Source: Asticcacaulis benevestitus DSM 16100 = ATCC BAA-896 (lineage in GTDB: Bacteria > Pseudomonadota > Alphaproteobacteria > Caulobacterales > Caulobacteraceae). From it: DNA of 64,000 nucleotides. Of the stretch, positions 1 through 7,727 are shown piece by piece; position 1 is the first letter of the stretch; each line of letters begins with the position of its first letter. The stretch covers positions 195 to 64,194 of the forward strand of contig NZ_AQWM01000016.1 of the NCBI RefSeq assembly GCF_000376105.1, written 5' to 3'. A program made the position numbers and the translations under genes. The notes beneath the pieces are model-generated. The model was not told where the DNA came from, searched no databases, and worked only from the letters and a program-made list of their open reading frames with translations.

Positions 1-701
1 TGGCGGAGGCGATTGCAGCCACCGGCAAGCCGGTCGTCGTGTTGCTCAAGCATGGCCGTGCCCTGGCGCTGACGGGCGCGGTAAAGGACGCACCGGCCAT
101 CCTCGCCACCTGGTTCCTTGGCTCGGAAGAAGGCAACGCCATCGCCGATATCGTCTTTGGCGATTACGCGCCGCAGGGCCGTTTGCCGGTCAGCTTCCCG
201 CAGGCGTCAGGCCAGGAGCCCTTCTATTACAGCCACCGCATCACTGGCCGTCCGCAGATCAGCGAAGACAAGAACTTCAAGGCGCGTTACCGCGAAGTGA
301 CCAATGACGCGCTCTATCCCTTCGGCCACGGCCTTGGCTATTCGAGCGTGGCCTATGGCGTGACCACCGTTTCGGCCACGACCCTGAGCATGACCGGCAC
401 GATCAAGGTCAGCGCCACGGTCACCAATACCGGCGCGCGCCGTCTGCACGAGGTGGCGCAGCTCTATATCCACGACAAGGTGGCCAGTCTGGTCCAGCCG
501 ATCCGGCTGCTGAAGGGCTTCCAGCACCTCGATCTCGAACCGGGCCAGAGCGCCACGGTCGAATTCACCCTGACGCCGGCGGAACTGGCTTTTGTGCATC
601 CGAACCTGAAACCCATGGCGGAAGCCGGCAGGTTCGACGTCTGGATCGCCCCCTCAGCGATAGGCGGCACGGCGGCCGAACTGACGCTTCTCAAGGCCTG
701 A
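1..701 (+). CDS. GH3 beta-glycosidase, C-terminal part (cut by left edge)
   Basis: The reading frame is open from base 3 to the TGA at 699-701, so only the last 232 codons are present. It shows the end of a GH3 C-terminal alpha/beta domain (KPVVVLLKHGRALAL, then GSEEGNAIADIVFGDYAPQGRLP), the conserved YPFGHGLGYS segment, and a terminal fibronectin-III-like domain (AQLYIHDKVASLVQPIRLLKGF). This arrangement is that of BglX-type periplasmic beta-glucosidases or beta-xylosidases. The catalytic Asp and any signal peptide lie outside the window, so the substrate cannot be set. The stop is two bases before the GH43 start, so the two are almost certainly one operon and probably act in turn on the same hemicellulose-derived oligosaccharide. 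Confidence 0.9.
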   Translation, partial: AEAIAATGKPVVVLLKHGRALALTGAVKDAPAILATWFLGSEEGNAIADIVFGDYAPQGRLPVSFPQASGQEPFYYSHRITGRPQISEDKNFKARYREVTNDALYPFGHGLGYSSVAYGVTTVSATTLSMTGTIKVSATVTNTGARRLHEVAQLYIHDKVASLVQPIRLLKGFQHLDLEPGQSATVEFTLTPAELAFVHPNLKPMAEAGRFDVWIAPSAIGGTAAELTLLKA

Positions 702-703
702 CC

Positions 704-2548
704 ATGAAAATGCTTATCCTCACCGTTTCGCTTCTGGCTTTAGCCACGGCGGCTCACGCTGAACAGACCACCTATGCCAATCCGGTCGATATCGATTACC
801 GTTATAATTTCGAGCAGCAAAACGAGGGAATTTCCTATCGCACAGGCGCCGACCCGGCGGTGGTGCTGCACCAGGGGGCCTATTATCTGTTCCAGACCCT
901 GGCCGATGGCTATTGGCGCTCGGAAGACCTGATCCACTGGAATTTTATTACGCCGTCGCGCTGGCCGTTCGAGAGCATCGTGGCGCCGGCGCTCGTGTCT
1001 GATGGCAAGACGCTCTACATCATGCAGTCGCATACCCGCCAGACGGCCCTTTTGAAGAGTGACGATCCGGCATCAGGCAAGCTCGATTTCTGGGTGCGCC
1101 GTACCCCCCCGGTGCCGACCGCAGTTGGCGAGGGGAAAGACGACAGCCACCTCGGGCCGGATCAGGTGCAACCCAGCCCGTGGGATCCGGGCCTGTTCAT
1201 CGACGATGACGGCAAGTGGTACATGTACTGGGGCTCATCGAATATCTATCCCATCTACGGTATAGAAATGACGCCGCAGCCCTTTGCCTACAAAGGCAAG
1301 CCGGACCGCTTCATTTACCTCCAACCGGAAAAGCATGGCTGGGAACGCTTTGGCCAGGATCATTCCGGCAAGCTGCCCAACGGCACGCCCATTACCCCTT
1401 TCACCGAAGGGGCGTGGATGACCAAGGTCAATGGCAAATACTATCTGCAGTACGGTGCGCCGGGCACGGAATACAATGTCTATGCCAATGGCACCTATGT
1501 GGCCGATAAACCACTGGGGCCCTTCACCTATGCTGACTATAATCCGGTGGCCTACAAGCCGGGCGGCTTTGTGAATGGCGCCGGGCATGGCTCCACCTTC
1601 CAGGACAAGTACGGCAATTACTGGAATACCGGCACCCCGTGGCTGGGTTATAACTGGACCTTCGAGCGCCGGATCGACATGCTGCCGGCGAAGTTCTACG
1701 CCGACGGCCAGATGGCGGTGTCGGCGCGTTTTGGTGACTTCCCGCACTATGTCCCGACCTCGAAGATAGACGACCCGGAAAAGCTGTTCACCGGCTGGAT
1801 GCTGTTGTCCTATCGCAAGCCGGTGAGCGTTTCCTCGCAGCATGCGAGGGTCGAGGGGCAGACCTTCGATGCGAAAAATGCCACCGATGAAAACCCCCGC
1901 AGTTTCTGGCTGGCGGCGGATAATAAACCCGGCCAGACCCTGACCGTCGATCTCGGTGCGGAAAAGACGGTGCGGGCCATACAGGTCAATTATGCCGACT
2001 ACAAGTCGGGCCTCTATACCGATAGCCCCGATATCTACACCGAGTTCACTCTGGACGCCTCAGCCGATGGTCAAAGCTGGACGAAGGTCGCTGAAACTGA
2101 GCCGCCGCGCCGCGACCGGCCCAATGCCTATTTCGAGCTGCCCCAGCCCGTCAAAGCGCGCTATATCCGTTATGTCCATGGTCATATAGGGGCGCCGAAC
2201 CTGGCCATAGCCGACCTGCGCGTGTTCGGCAGTGCCGATGGCAAGGCACCTGGCAAACCCGAAGGTGTGACGGCAAAGCGCGATAGCGATCAACGAAATG
2301 CCCGTATTGAGTGGAAACCGGTGCCCGGCGCGGTCGGCTATAATGTCCGCTGGGGCATCCGGCCGGATCGTCTGACCCTGACCTATCAGCTTTTCGCCGA
2401 GGATGACGACACCGAATTTGGCGGCCGGCAGCACGGCAATAGACTGGATCTGCGCGCCCTCAATGTCGGCGTCGGCTACTATGTAGCGGTTGAAAGCTTC
2501 AACGAAAGCGGTGTGTCGAGACTAAGCCAGGTGATCAGCCTGCCCTAA
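704..2548 (+). CDS. Secreted GH43 glycosidase with F5/8C and FN3-like domains
   Basis: A 614-aa exported protein with a signal peptide (about 1-19, AHA/EQ cleavage). The GH43 five-bladed propeller spans about residues 25-350. Three acidic residues fit the family triad: D50 in RTGADPAVV (general base), D161 in WDPGLFIDDDG (pKa modulator) and E235 in TPFTEGAW (general acid). A discoidin/F5-8C domain (about 370-510, WLAADNKPGQTLTVDLG) and an FN3-like domain (about 515-612) follow and probably bind glycan. GH43 enzymes cleave beta-xylosides or alpha-L-arabinofuranosides; the exact specificity cannot be read here. It is translationally adjacent to the upstream GH3 gene. The catalytic assignment is by motif position only. 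Confidence 0.88.
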   Translation: MKMLILTVSLLALATAAHAEQTTYANPVDIDYRYNFEQQNEGISYRTGADPAVVLHQGAYYLFQTLADGYWRSEDLIHWNFITPSRWPFESIVAPALVSDGKTLYIMQSHTRQTALLKSDDPASGKLDFWVRRTPPVPTAVGEGKDDSHLGPDQVQPSPWDPGLFIDDDGKWYMYWGSSNIYPIYGIEMTPQPFAYKGKPDRFIYLQPEKHGWERFGQDHSGKLPNGTPITPFTEGAWMTKVNGKYYLQYGAPGTEYNVYANGTYVADKPLGPFTYADYNPVAYKPGGFVNGAGHGSTFQDKYGNYWNTGTPWLGYNWTFERRIDMLPAKFYADGQMAVSARFGDFPHYVPTSKIDDPEKLFTGWMLLSYRKPVSVSSQHARVEGQTFDAKNATDENPRSFWLAADNKPGQTLTVDLGAEKTVRAIQVNYADYKSGLYTDSPDIYTEFTLDASADGQSWTKVAETEPPRRDRPNAYFELPQPVKARYIRYVHGHIGAPNLAIADLRVFGSADGKAPGKPEGVTAKRDSDQRNARIEWKPVPGAVGYNVRWGIRPDRLTLTYQLFAEDDDTEFGGRQHGNRLDLRALNVGVGYYVAVESFNESGVSRLSQVISLP

Positions 2549-2938
2549 TGTCCATGGACGGAAAGGTATGGGTGCGTGGCTCGGACTCGAACCAGTAGGG
2601 AGTTGTCCACGGAAGGTTTTTAGGTTTACGAGCCAACGGTGCCGTTGCCAAGCGGCAGCAGCGTTACGCCTCAGCCGACCACGTCGAGTTGCCAAACGGC
2701 CGGGTCCGAGCGGGCGCTGTGACGTCAGGCCCGTTAGAATTCTCAACCCTTGGCCTTTAGTTTCGAAGGCGGGCGCCTCATTGCCGAAGATTTTTCGGCT
2801 TCGACTTGCCTTGCGACACCTTTCCGAACCGATCTTTGTGACAGGCTTGGATCACGGCAGGCGCGACGGCCCCTCGCCCGGCATGTGCCAGAGACGTGAG
2901 GTGCTTGACCTCGTAACGATTCCACAGAAAGCAATCGC
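2549..2938. other. Intergenic stretch, no gene recognised
   Basis: About 390 bases between the GH43 stop and the terminator of the convergent permease gene. Open frames exist on both strands, but none has family motifs or a convincing ribosome site. A tRNA T-loop-like string on the minus strand around 2590-2600 does not fold into a tRNA. I see no repeat or clear promoter. Confidence 0.5.
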
Positions 2939-2963
2939 ACTGGGAGGGATTGTCCCTCCCAGT
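2939..2963 (-). terminator. Hairpin terminator of the amino-acid permease gene
   Basis: A perfect 11-bp inverted repeat (ACTGGGAGGGA / TCCCTCCCAGT) with a 3-nt loop lies 13 bases beyond the permease stop. The minus-strand tail is only moderately U-rich. Because the GH43 gene points toward it, it may stop both transcripts. Confidence 0.75.
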
Positions 2964-2976
2964 CTCTCAAGCATCG

Positions 2977-4401
2977 CTATTCACCAGCCGCTATCTTGGC
3001 TTCTTTGCGCAGGCGGCTGTTCCAGCGGCCATAGGAGAAATAGACCACCAGGCCAATCACCATCCAGATCAGGGTAAAGCCCTGGCTCTGTACCGGCAGG
3101 CTGGAGAAGATGAAGGCGCATCCACCGATGGTGATGAGCGCTACCAGCCAATGTAGGGGCACCTTGAAGCTGCGCACCGCGTCCGGCAGCTTCTTGCGTA
3201 GGATGATCATCGACAGCGCCACCGCGATAAAGGCGATCAGCGTGCCGGCGTTCGACAGTTCGGCGATCTTCTTCAGCGGCACGAAGCCAGCGAAAACGGC
3301 GACGAAGATGCCGGTCAGGAGGGTGATCAGGGCCGGTGAGCCCTTGGCATTAACCTTGGCGACGGCAGCCGGGAGAAGGCCGTCGCGCGCCATGACGAAG
3401 AAGATACGGCTCTGGCCATACATCATGACCAGAATGACCGATGGCAGGGCCACAATGGCGGCGCCACCCACGAGCGAGGCGACGAACGGCTGACCGAGGG
3501 TACGCAGCACGTGTGGCAGGGGCTCACCCGATGCGGCGATGTCCTGGAAGCCGACCGCGCCGATCGCGACGGCGGCGACCAGCATATAGATGAAGGTGGA
3601 GACGCCCATGGAGCCTAGGATACCAATGGTCAGGTCACGGCCAGGGTTCTTGGCTTCTTCCGCCGAGGTCGAGACGGCGTCAAAACCGAAGAAGGCGAAG
3701 AAAACGATGGCCGCGGCCGCCATGACGCCAAACTTTTCGCCGCCAATTTCATGGGCGAAGAAGCCAAACGGCATGAACGGATCATAGTGACCGGCCTGAA
3801 TGGCCGGCATACCCAGAAAGATGAAGGCGCCCAAGGCAACGATCTTGATGATGACCAAAAAGATATTGAGCGTGGCGCTTTCACGCGCGCCGATCAAGAG
3901 CAGGCCCATGACCGCCAGCGACACCAGAACGGCCGGAAGATTGACCAGGCCGCCGGCATAGGGACCGGCGAGCAGGAAGGCTGGTAGTTTCAGGCCTACT
4001 GCTTCTTCGAGGAAACCCACAAGGTGAGCCGACCAGCCGACCGCTACGGTCGAACAGGCCAGGGAGTATTCGAGGATCAACGCCCAGCCGACAACCCAGG
4101 CGACGATCTCGCCCATGCTCGAATAGCTATAGGTGTAGGCCGAACCGGCTGTTGGGATCAGGGTCGACATCTCGGTATAGCAAAGGGCTGCGCAGGCGCA
4201 GACCAGTCCGCACAGCGCGAACGACACAATGACACCCGGACCGGCCAAACCGGCGCCAACGCCGGTCAGCGTATAAATGCCGGTGCCGATAATGCCACCG
4301 ATGCCCAGCGCCATCAGGTGTGGCCAGCTCAGCGTCTTGGCCAGCGCCTTACCGTCGGTCTCAGCACGGTGGAGCGGCTTTAAAGGCCCGAATAATCCCA
4401 T
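2977..4401 (-). CDS. APC-superfamily amino-acid permease
   Basis: A 474-aa inner-membrane transporter with about 12-14 hydrophobic segments. The first has the GGIIGTGIYTLTG helix-breaking motif of the cationic amino-acid transporter (CAT/YfnA-like) branch of the APC superfamily, which imports amino acids with protons or by exchange. The ATG at 4399-4401 was chosen over a TTG five codons upstream because a GGGGA ribosome site sits about 9 bases before it. It lies directly behind the DUF5695-like gene on the same strand, but an intrinsic terminator fills the 71-base gap, so it probably has its own or read-through expression. The substrate cannot be predicted from sequence alone. Confidence 0.85.
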   Translation of the reverse strand: MGLFGPLKPLHRAETDGKALAKTLSWPHLMALGIGGIIGTGIYTLTGVGAGLAGPGVIVSFALCGLVCACAALCYTEMSTLIPTAGSAYTYSYSSMGEIVAWVVGWALILEYSLACSTVAVGWSAHLVGFLEEAVGLKLPAFLLAGPYAGGLVNLPAVLVSLAVMGLLLIGARESATLNIFLVIIKIVALGAFIFLGMPAIQAGHYDPFMPFGFFAHEIGGEKFGVMAAAAIVFFAFFGFDAVSTSAEEAKNPGRDLTIGILGSMGVSTFIYMLVAAVAIGAVGFQDIAASGEPLPHVLRTLGQPFVASLVGGAAIVALPSVILVMMYGQSRIFFVMARDGLLPAAVAKVNAKGSPALITLLTGIFVAVFAGFVPLKKIAELSNAGTLIAFIAVALSMIILRKKLPDAVRSFKVPLHWLVALITIGGCAFIFSSLPVQSQGFTLIWMVIGLVVYFSYGRWNSRLRKEAKIAAGE

Positions 4402-4410
4402 AGCTAAAAT

Positions 4411-4462
4411 CCCCAATAAAGAAAAAGGAAAAGGCCACGATCGTCACACAACGGTCATGGCC
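4411..4462 (-). terminator. Intrinsic terminator between DUF5695-like gene and permease
   Basis: On the minus strand a 12-bp stem (GGCCATGACCGT with ACGATCGTGGCC; one mismatch, one G-U) at 4433-4462 is followed by a run rich in T (4411-4432). It is a textbook rho-independent terminator starting 10 bases after the upstream stop. Its T-tract overlaps the leader of the permease gene, so it could also act as an attenuator. Confidence 0.85.
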
Positions 4463-4472
4463 TGATTAAGTG

Positions 4473-7259
4473 TTAGTTCGCTTTCGGCGTCAACTCAAGG
4501 GTCGTATCGTTTGCACCCAATTTGACGGTATAGGCGCCTCGCTCCTGCGGGGCGTTCAGAACGTAGGCCTTACCCTCCGCCGTCGTCGTCTTGACGTTAA
4601 GATAGGCGGTCGGCGTGTAGGCATCAGAAGGCGCCAGCGTCGCTGTGACCTTGCCTGTGGCCGGATCGTAGGCGACCTGGGTAAACTTGCCGGCATCGAG
4701 CGTCAACCACAGACCGGCCGGTGCGATAAAGACACGCGTGCGGGCGCTGTCCTTTGGCATAAGCGTCACCACACCATTTGCCTCGGTGACATTGCCGCCG
4801 AAGCCGGCCCAGCCAAAGGTCGGGTGATCGACCAGATAGGACGAAGCCGCGACCGCATGGCCAAAGAAGCTCATGCCATAATCACCGCTCATGCCATCCC
4901 AGTGCATGGCATCCGGGAACGAGTGGAAGGCGGCCGAGGCGAAGCCTTCCGAATCAATATTGGTCAGCGAGCCCATCAGACCGCCGTAGGCGGCGCGAAG
5001 AAGCTGGTAATCCTTCGGGTTGGCGCGATAGGCGTCAAACAAAGGCACGGCGTTAAGTGACGAGCCATAGTGGTGGAGCTGGCGCTCGATGCGTGACTGT
5101 TTGCCCGCATAGAGGAAGTCCCAGAAACGACGCGCAGAGCCGTTGTAGCCCCAGTGTGGGATCGTCGGATCGTAGGCGAGGATCACTTCGCGCGTGGTAT
5201 CGGCGGCCTTGTCGTCCCCGAAATAGCGCGACCACATATAGACCTCGGCCTGGCCTGTCGAATCCCATGGCATTTCCGAGCCGAAGGGGTATTTCAGCGT
5301 CTTCCAGATATCGGCGCGCGCCTTCATCATCGTCTCGATCTCGGTGGCTTCGGCGCTATAGCCTTCGCGCTTAAGGTCTTCGAGGATATAGACGAAGACA
5401 TCGCCTTCCATCTGGCCGAACTGCGTATAGTAAGGCGCCTTGGTCATCATCGCCTTGGTGGTTTCGGCGGCGCGCGTCAGGTAGGTCTGCCAGGTTTCGG
5501 CCTTGGTCAGGCCGTCGTGATAGCGGCCAAGGCGATAGAGCGTCCACCAGGCGGCGGCGACGTGCGGATAGTTGTACGAACGCCCGAGATCGGCGGCGCC
5601 TTCGCGGTCCCAGGCCGACCAGACATCCCATTTCAGCTTGGGGTCATAGGTGCCTTCCGGCATGGTCTTCGGATCATAGAACATGACCGACTTGCGCACA
5701 CCATACTTATCAGCGCCATCCGGCGTCTGGATCTGACCCCATAGGGTCGTATCGGCAAACCGCTCGAACTTGGCGACCTCGTCCGGCTTGGGATTGTCGA
5801 GTTGCTTCATGATGGTGGCCAGCCACGAACCGGCCCCACCCTCGTCGCTCAGGCCTGAGATCCAGACGCGGTTGTCCTGGGTGATGATCTCGTTCTTGTC
5901 GCGGTCATAGCCCATGATCGACGGACTGCGCTTGAAGGGGTCGGACGGGTTTTCGTACCACTGCTTGGTGGTCAGGAAGTGACCCATATCGGCCACGACC
6001 TCACGTTCCGGCTTGGTGACGAGATAGTGCACGGTCTGAACCGAACCATCGGCATAGGTGAGGGTCATGCGTGCGCGGCCCTCAGCTTTACCGTTAACCG
6101 CGTACTTGACCCAGCCGTCCTTGACCTTTTGCGATGCCCCCACCTCAAGCGCGCCCTCGGGGTAGATGCTGACCGACTTTACGGCCTGCGCCGAATGCAC
6201 GAACAACTCCGCGTTCATGTCGGTCGGCACCACATAGCCTGGCAGACCGACGGCGACCGGACGTCCGTTCTGGATCAGGGTTGTTTCGATCTCGCGGACC
6301 GACGGCGACAACACGAAGCGCACGCCAATCGTGCGGCTCTCGCCCGCTTTCAGCACCAGCGAGGACGGCGCGTTCCACTGCTGGATGCCTTTCCAGTCGG
6401 TATCGGCAAAGCCCTTCGAGGCGACCATCCAGTCGTAGAAACCTTCAAAGGTCATGTTGCGCTGTTCGGGATCGTTGTAGATTTTCAGCGACTTGTCGGC
6501 ATTGCGCTCGTTGAGGATGGGCTTGTAGAGCTCAAACGGCGTGTTCTTTTCCGGCAGAACCAGCAAAGACGGGCCGGCGCCATTCAGGCGATTGACCTGC
6601 AGATAGCCGGCGTCTTTGCCGACATAGGGATCGTAAAAAGACGCGGTTTCGTGGGCGTCGTCGAGGTGACGGCCGGTGATGATGTTATCGAAGACCATCG
6701 GCAGGCCAAGACCACCGATCTCGATCGCCGTCTTGCCGGGATTGCGAAGCGTATAGCGCAAAACCAGCTTGCCCTCGATCACCGACCAGGTGCGCGTTAC
6801 CTTAAGCGGTAGCCCTGCGCCAAGCGAGTGCGTGATATCGGCCGCCGCAAGCGTACCTTTTACCTTCAAAGGCGTCACTTTTGAGCGCTTGAAGGCGGTG
6901 GAATAATCCTGCCAGTCGGCCGCGCCTACGCTGCGCAGTCGCAGGTCGAGATCGCCGATACGATAGGCGCCGTCGCCGAGGCGTTGGGTGAAGCGACCCG
7001 ACGGCGCGAAATCGAAGCCGTCCTTCGCCGCCTTGGGTGCGAGCGACACAAGGGTCTGTGACGTCTGTTGCAGAGACAGCATGAAATCCGGTGTCTCGAA
7101 GACCTGAACCTCCGCGTCCGGGCTGCTCCAGGGCGATATGGCGGCGGTTTCAGCTGCCGCGGTCAGCGCGAAAGATCCGCCCATCGCACCTGTCAGCAGA
7201 ACCGTGGCCAGCACCAGCAGGCTCGAACGACGGCTGACGGAGGACGAACGAAGGGTCAT
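4473..7259 (-). CDS. Secreted DUF5695-like protein, probable glycan-active enzyme
   Basis: A 928-aa exported protein. The ATG at 7257-7259 gives MTLRSSSVSRRSSLL and a hydrophobic signal segment (about 12-35); a GTG three codons upstream is the alternative. The N-terminal half is beta-rich (PLKVTRTWSVIEGKLVLRYT), like a galactose-mutarotase-type sandwich. The C-terminal half (about 480-800) is helical with aromatic-rich repeats (SYNYPHVAAAWWTLYRLGRYH, PHWGYNGSARRFWDF), like an (alpha/alpha)6 barrel. This matches my recollection of DUF5695 proteins found in polysaccharide-utilisation contexts; the family name is from memory and uncertain. No catalytic residue is assigned. It has its own promoter region carrying a box also found before both TonB receptors, and a terminator after its stop. 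Confidence 0.7.
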   Translation of the reverse strand: MTLRSSSVSRRSSLLVLATVLLTGAMGGSFALTAAAETAAISPWSSPDAEVQVFETPDFMLSLQQTSQTLVSLAPKAAKDGFDFAPSGRFTQRLGDGAYRIGDLDLRLRSVGAADWQDYSTAFKRSKVTPLKVKGTLAAADITHSLGAGLPLKVTRTWSVIEGKLVLRYTLRNPGKTAIEIGGLGLPMVFDNIITGRHLDDAHETASFYDPYVGKDAGYLQVNRLNGAGPSLLVLPEKNTPFELYKPILNERNADKSLKIYNDPEQRNMTFEGFYDWMVASKGFADTDWKGIQQWNAPSSLVLKAGESRTIGVRFVLSPSVREIETTLIQNGRPVAVGLPGYVVPTDMNAELFVHSAQAVKSVSIYPEGALEVGASQKVKDGWVKYAVNGKAEGRARMTLTYADGSVQTVHYLVTKPEREVVADMGHFLTTKQWYENPSDPFKRSPSIMGYDRDKNEIITQDNRVWISGLSDEGGAGSWLATIMKQLDNPKPDEVAKFERFADTTLWGQIQTPDGADKYGVRKSVMFYDPKTMPEGTYDPKLKWDVWSAWDREGAADLGRSYNYPHVAAAWWTLYRLGRYHDGLTKAETWQTYLTRAAETTKAMMTKAPYYTQFGQMEGDVFVYILEDLKREGYSAEATEIETMMKARADIWKTLKYPFGSEMPWDSTGQAEVYMWSRYFGDDKAADTTREVILAYDPTIPHWGYNGSARRFWDFLYAGKQSRIERQLHHYGSSLNAVPLFDAYRANPKDYQLLRAAYGGLMGSLTNIDSEGFASAAFHSFPDAMHWDGMSGDYGMSFFGHAVAASSYLVDHPTFGWAGFGGNVTEANGVVTLMPKDSARTRVFIAPAGLWLTLDAGKFTQVAYDPATGKVTATLAPSDAYTPTAYLNVKTTTAEGKAYVLNAPQERGAYTVKLGANDTTLELTPKAN

Positions 7260-7520
7260 GGGTGGCACTTTCGCAGGAAATGGTCATAAAGAGACGTCCG
7301 CCGCGCAAAGAAGCCCTTGCGCGGACGGACGCTATAAGTTGATCCCGGTACGCCGGGCTTGAGGCCACGGGAGTGAAACCTCAAAGCGCAACCGGAAAAG
7401 GGATCCGAAAACAGATCAAGGCACGAAACGCCATGGGAGGGGCGTTTCATCAAGTGACGGACTCTAGAGGGACACACCCCGTCAATTGACTGAGTAATGT
7501 AAAACACCCTTCCGCGCATC

Positions 7521-7546
7521 CGTCAAATATAAATTATACGATTATG
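7521..7546 (-). promoter_or_regulatory. TATACNATATAC-like box with TTGACG -35, DUF5695-like gene
   Basis: The + strand reads CGTCAA (7521-7526, i.e. TTGACG on the minus strand), 8 bases, then TATACGATTATG (7535-7546). It is a weaker copy of the box before the two TonB receptors. It lies about 260 bases upstream of the chosen ATG, so the leader would be long. Confidence 0.5.
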
Positions 7547-7603
7547 TGACACTGATCCTTACCTTTTATTTTCAAAGGCTTGTTTGAGAGCCGAATGAGA
7601 AAA

Positions 7604-7619
7604 ATGATAGCGCTCCCAT
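7604..7619. promoter_or_regulatory. LacI-family-type operator candidate
   Basis: ATGATAGCGCTCCCAT has outer ATG/CAT arms around a perfect AGCGCT centre with central CG, the pattern of LacI-family operators such as those controlling sugar genes in Caulobacter. It is about 80 bases upstream of the TTGACG element of the DUF5695-like gene. No LacI regulator gene is in the window. Confidence 0.5.
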
Positions 7620-7727
7620 GCTCCTAACCTCCCGTTGGTTATAGAGGCGATCATCCGACGCTCTATTTTGCGTGCTCTTGATCGAGGTCATTCAATCTTG
7701 CCGGTGTGAGCGGATGGCCACAGATCT

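Larger units (their letters stand above)
7260..7727. other. Promoter region of the DUF5695-like gene and S9 3' flank
   Basis: A 468-base gap between two minus-strand genes. It holds a TTGACG (-35-like, minus strand, 7521-7526) with an adjoining TATACGATTATG box, and a LacI-type palindrome at 7604-7619. I see no small gene. Confidence 0.6.

Noticed and set aside
2575-2610. tRNA T-loop-like string (GGTTCGAGTCC on the minus strand)
   Set aside because: The flanking bases do not form a T-stem, and no D- or anticodon arm fits at the right spacing.
2568-3077. Open frame of 169 codons on the + strand after GH43
   Set aside because: No motif or ribosome site, and it runs through the permease terminator into the antisense of that gene.
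5979-6812. 277-codon frame antisense to the DUF5695-like gene
   Set aside because: Typical antisense shadow in G+C-rich DNA; no family motif or ribosome site.
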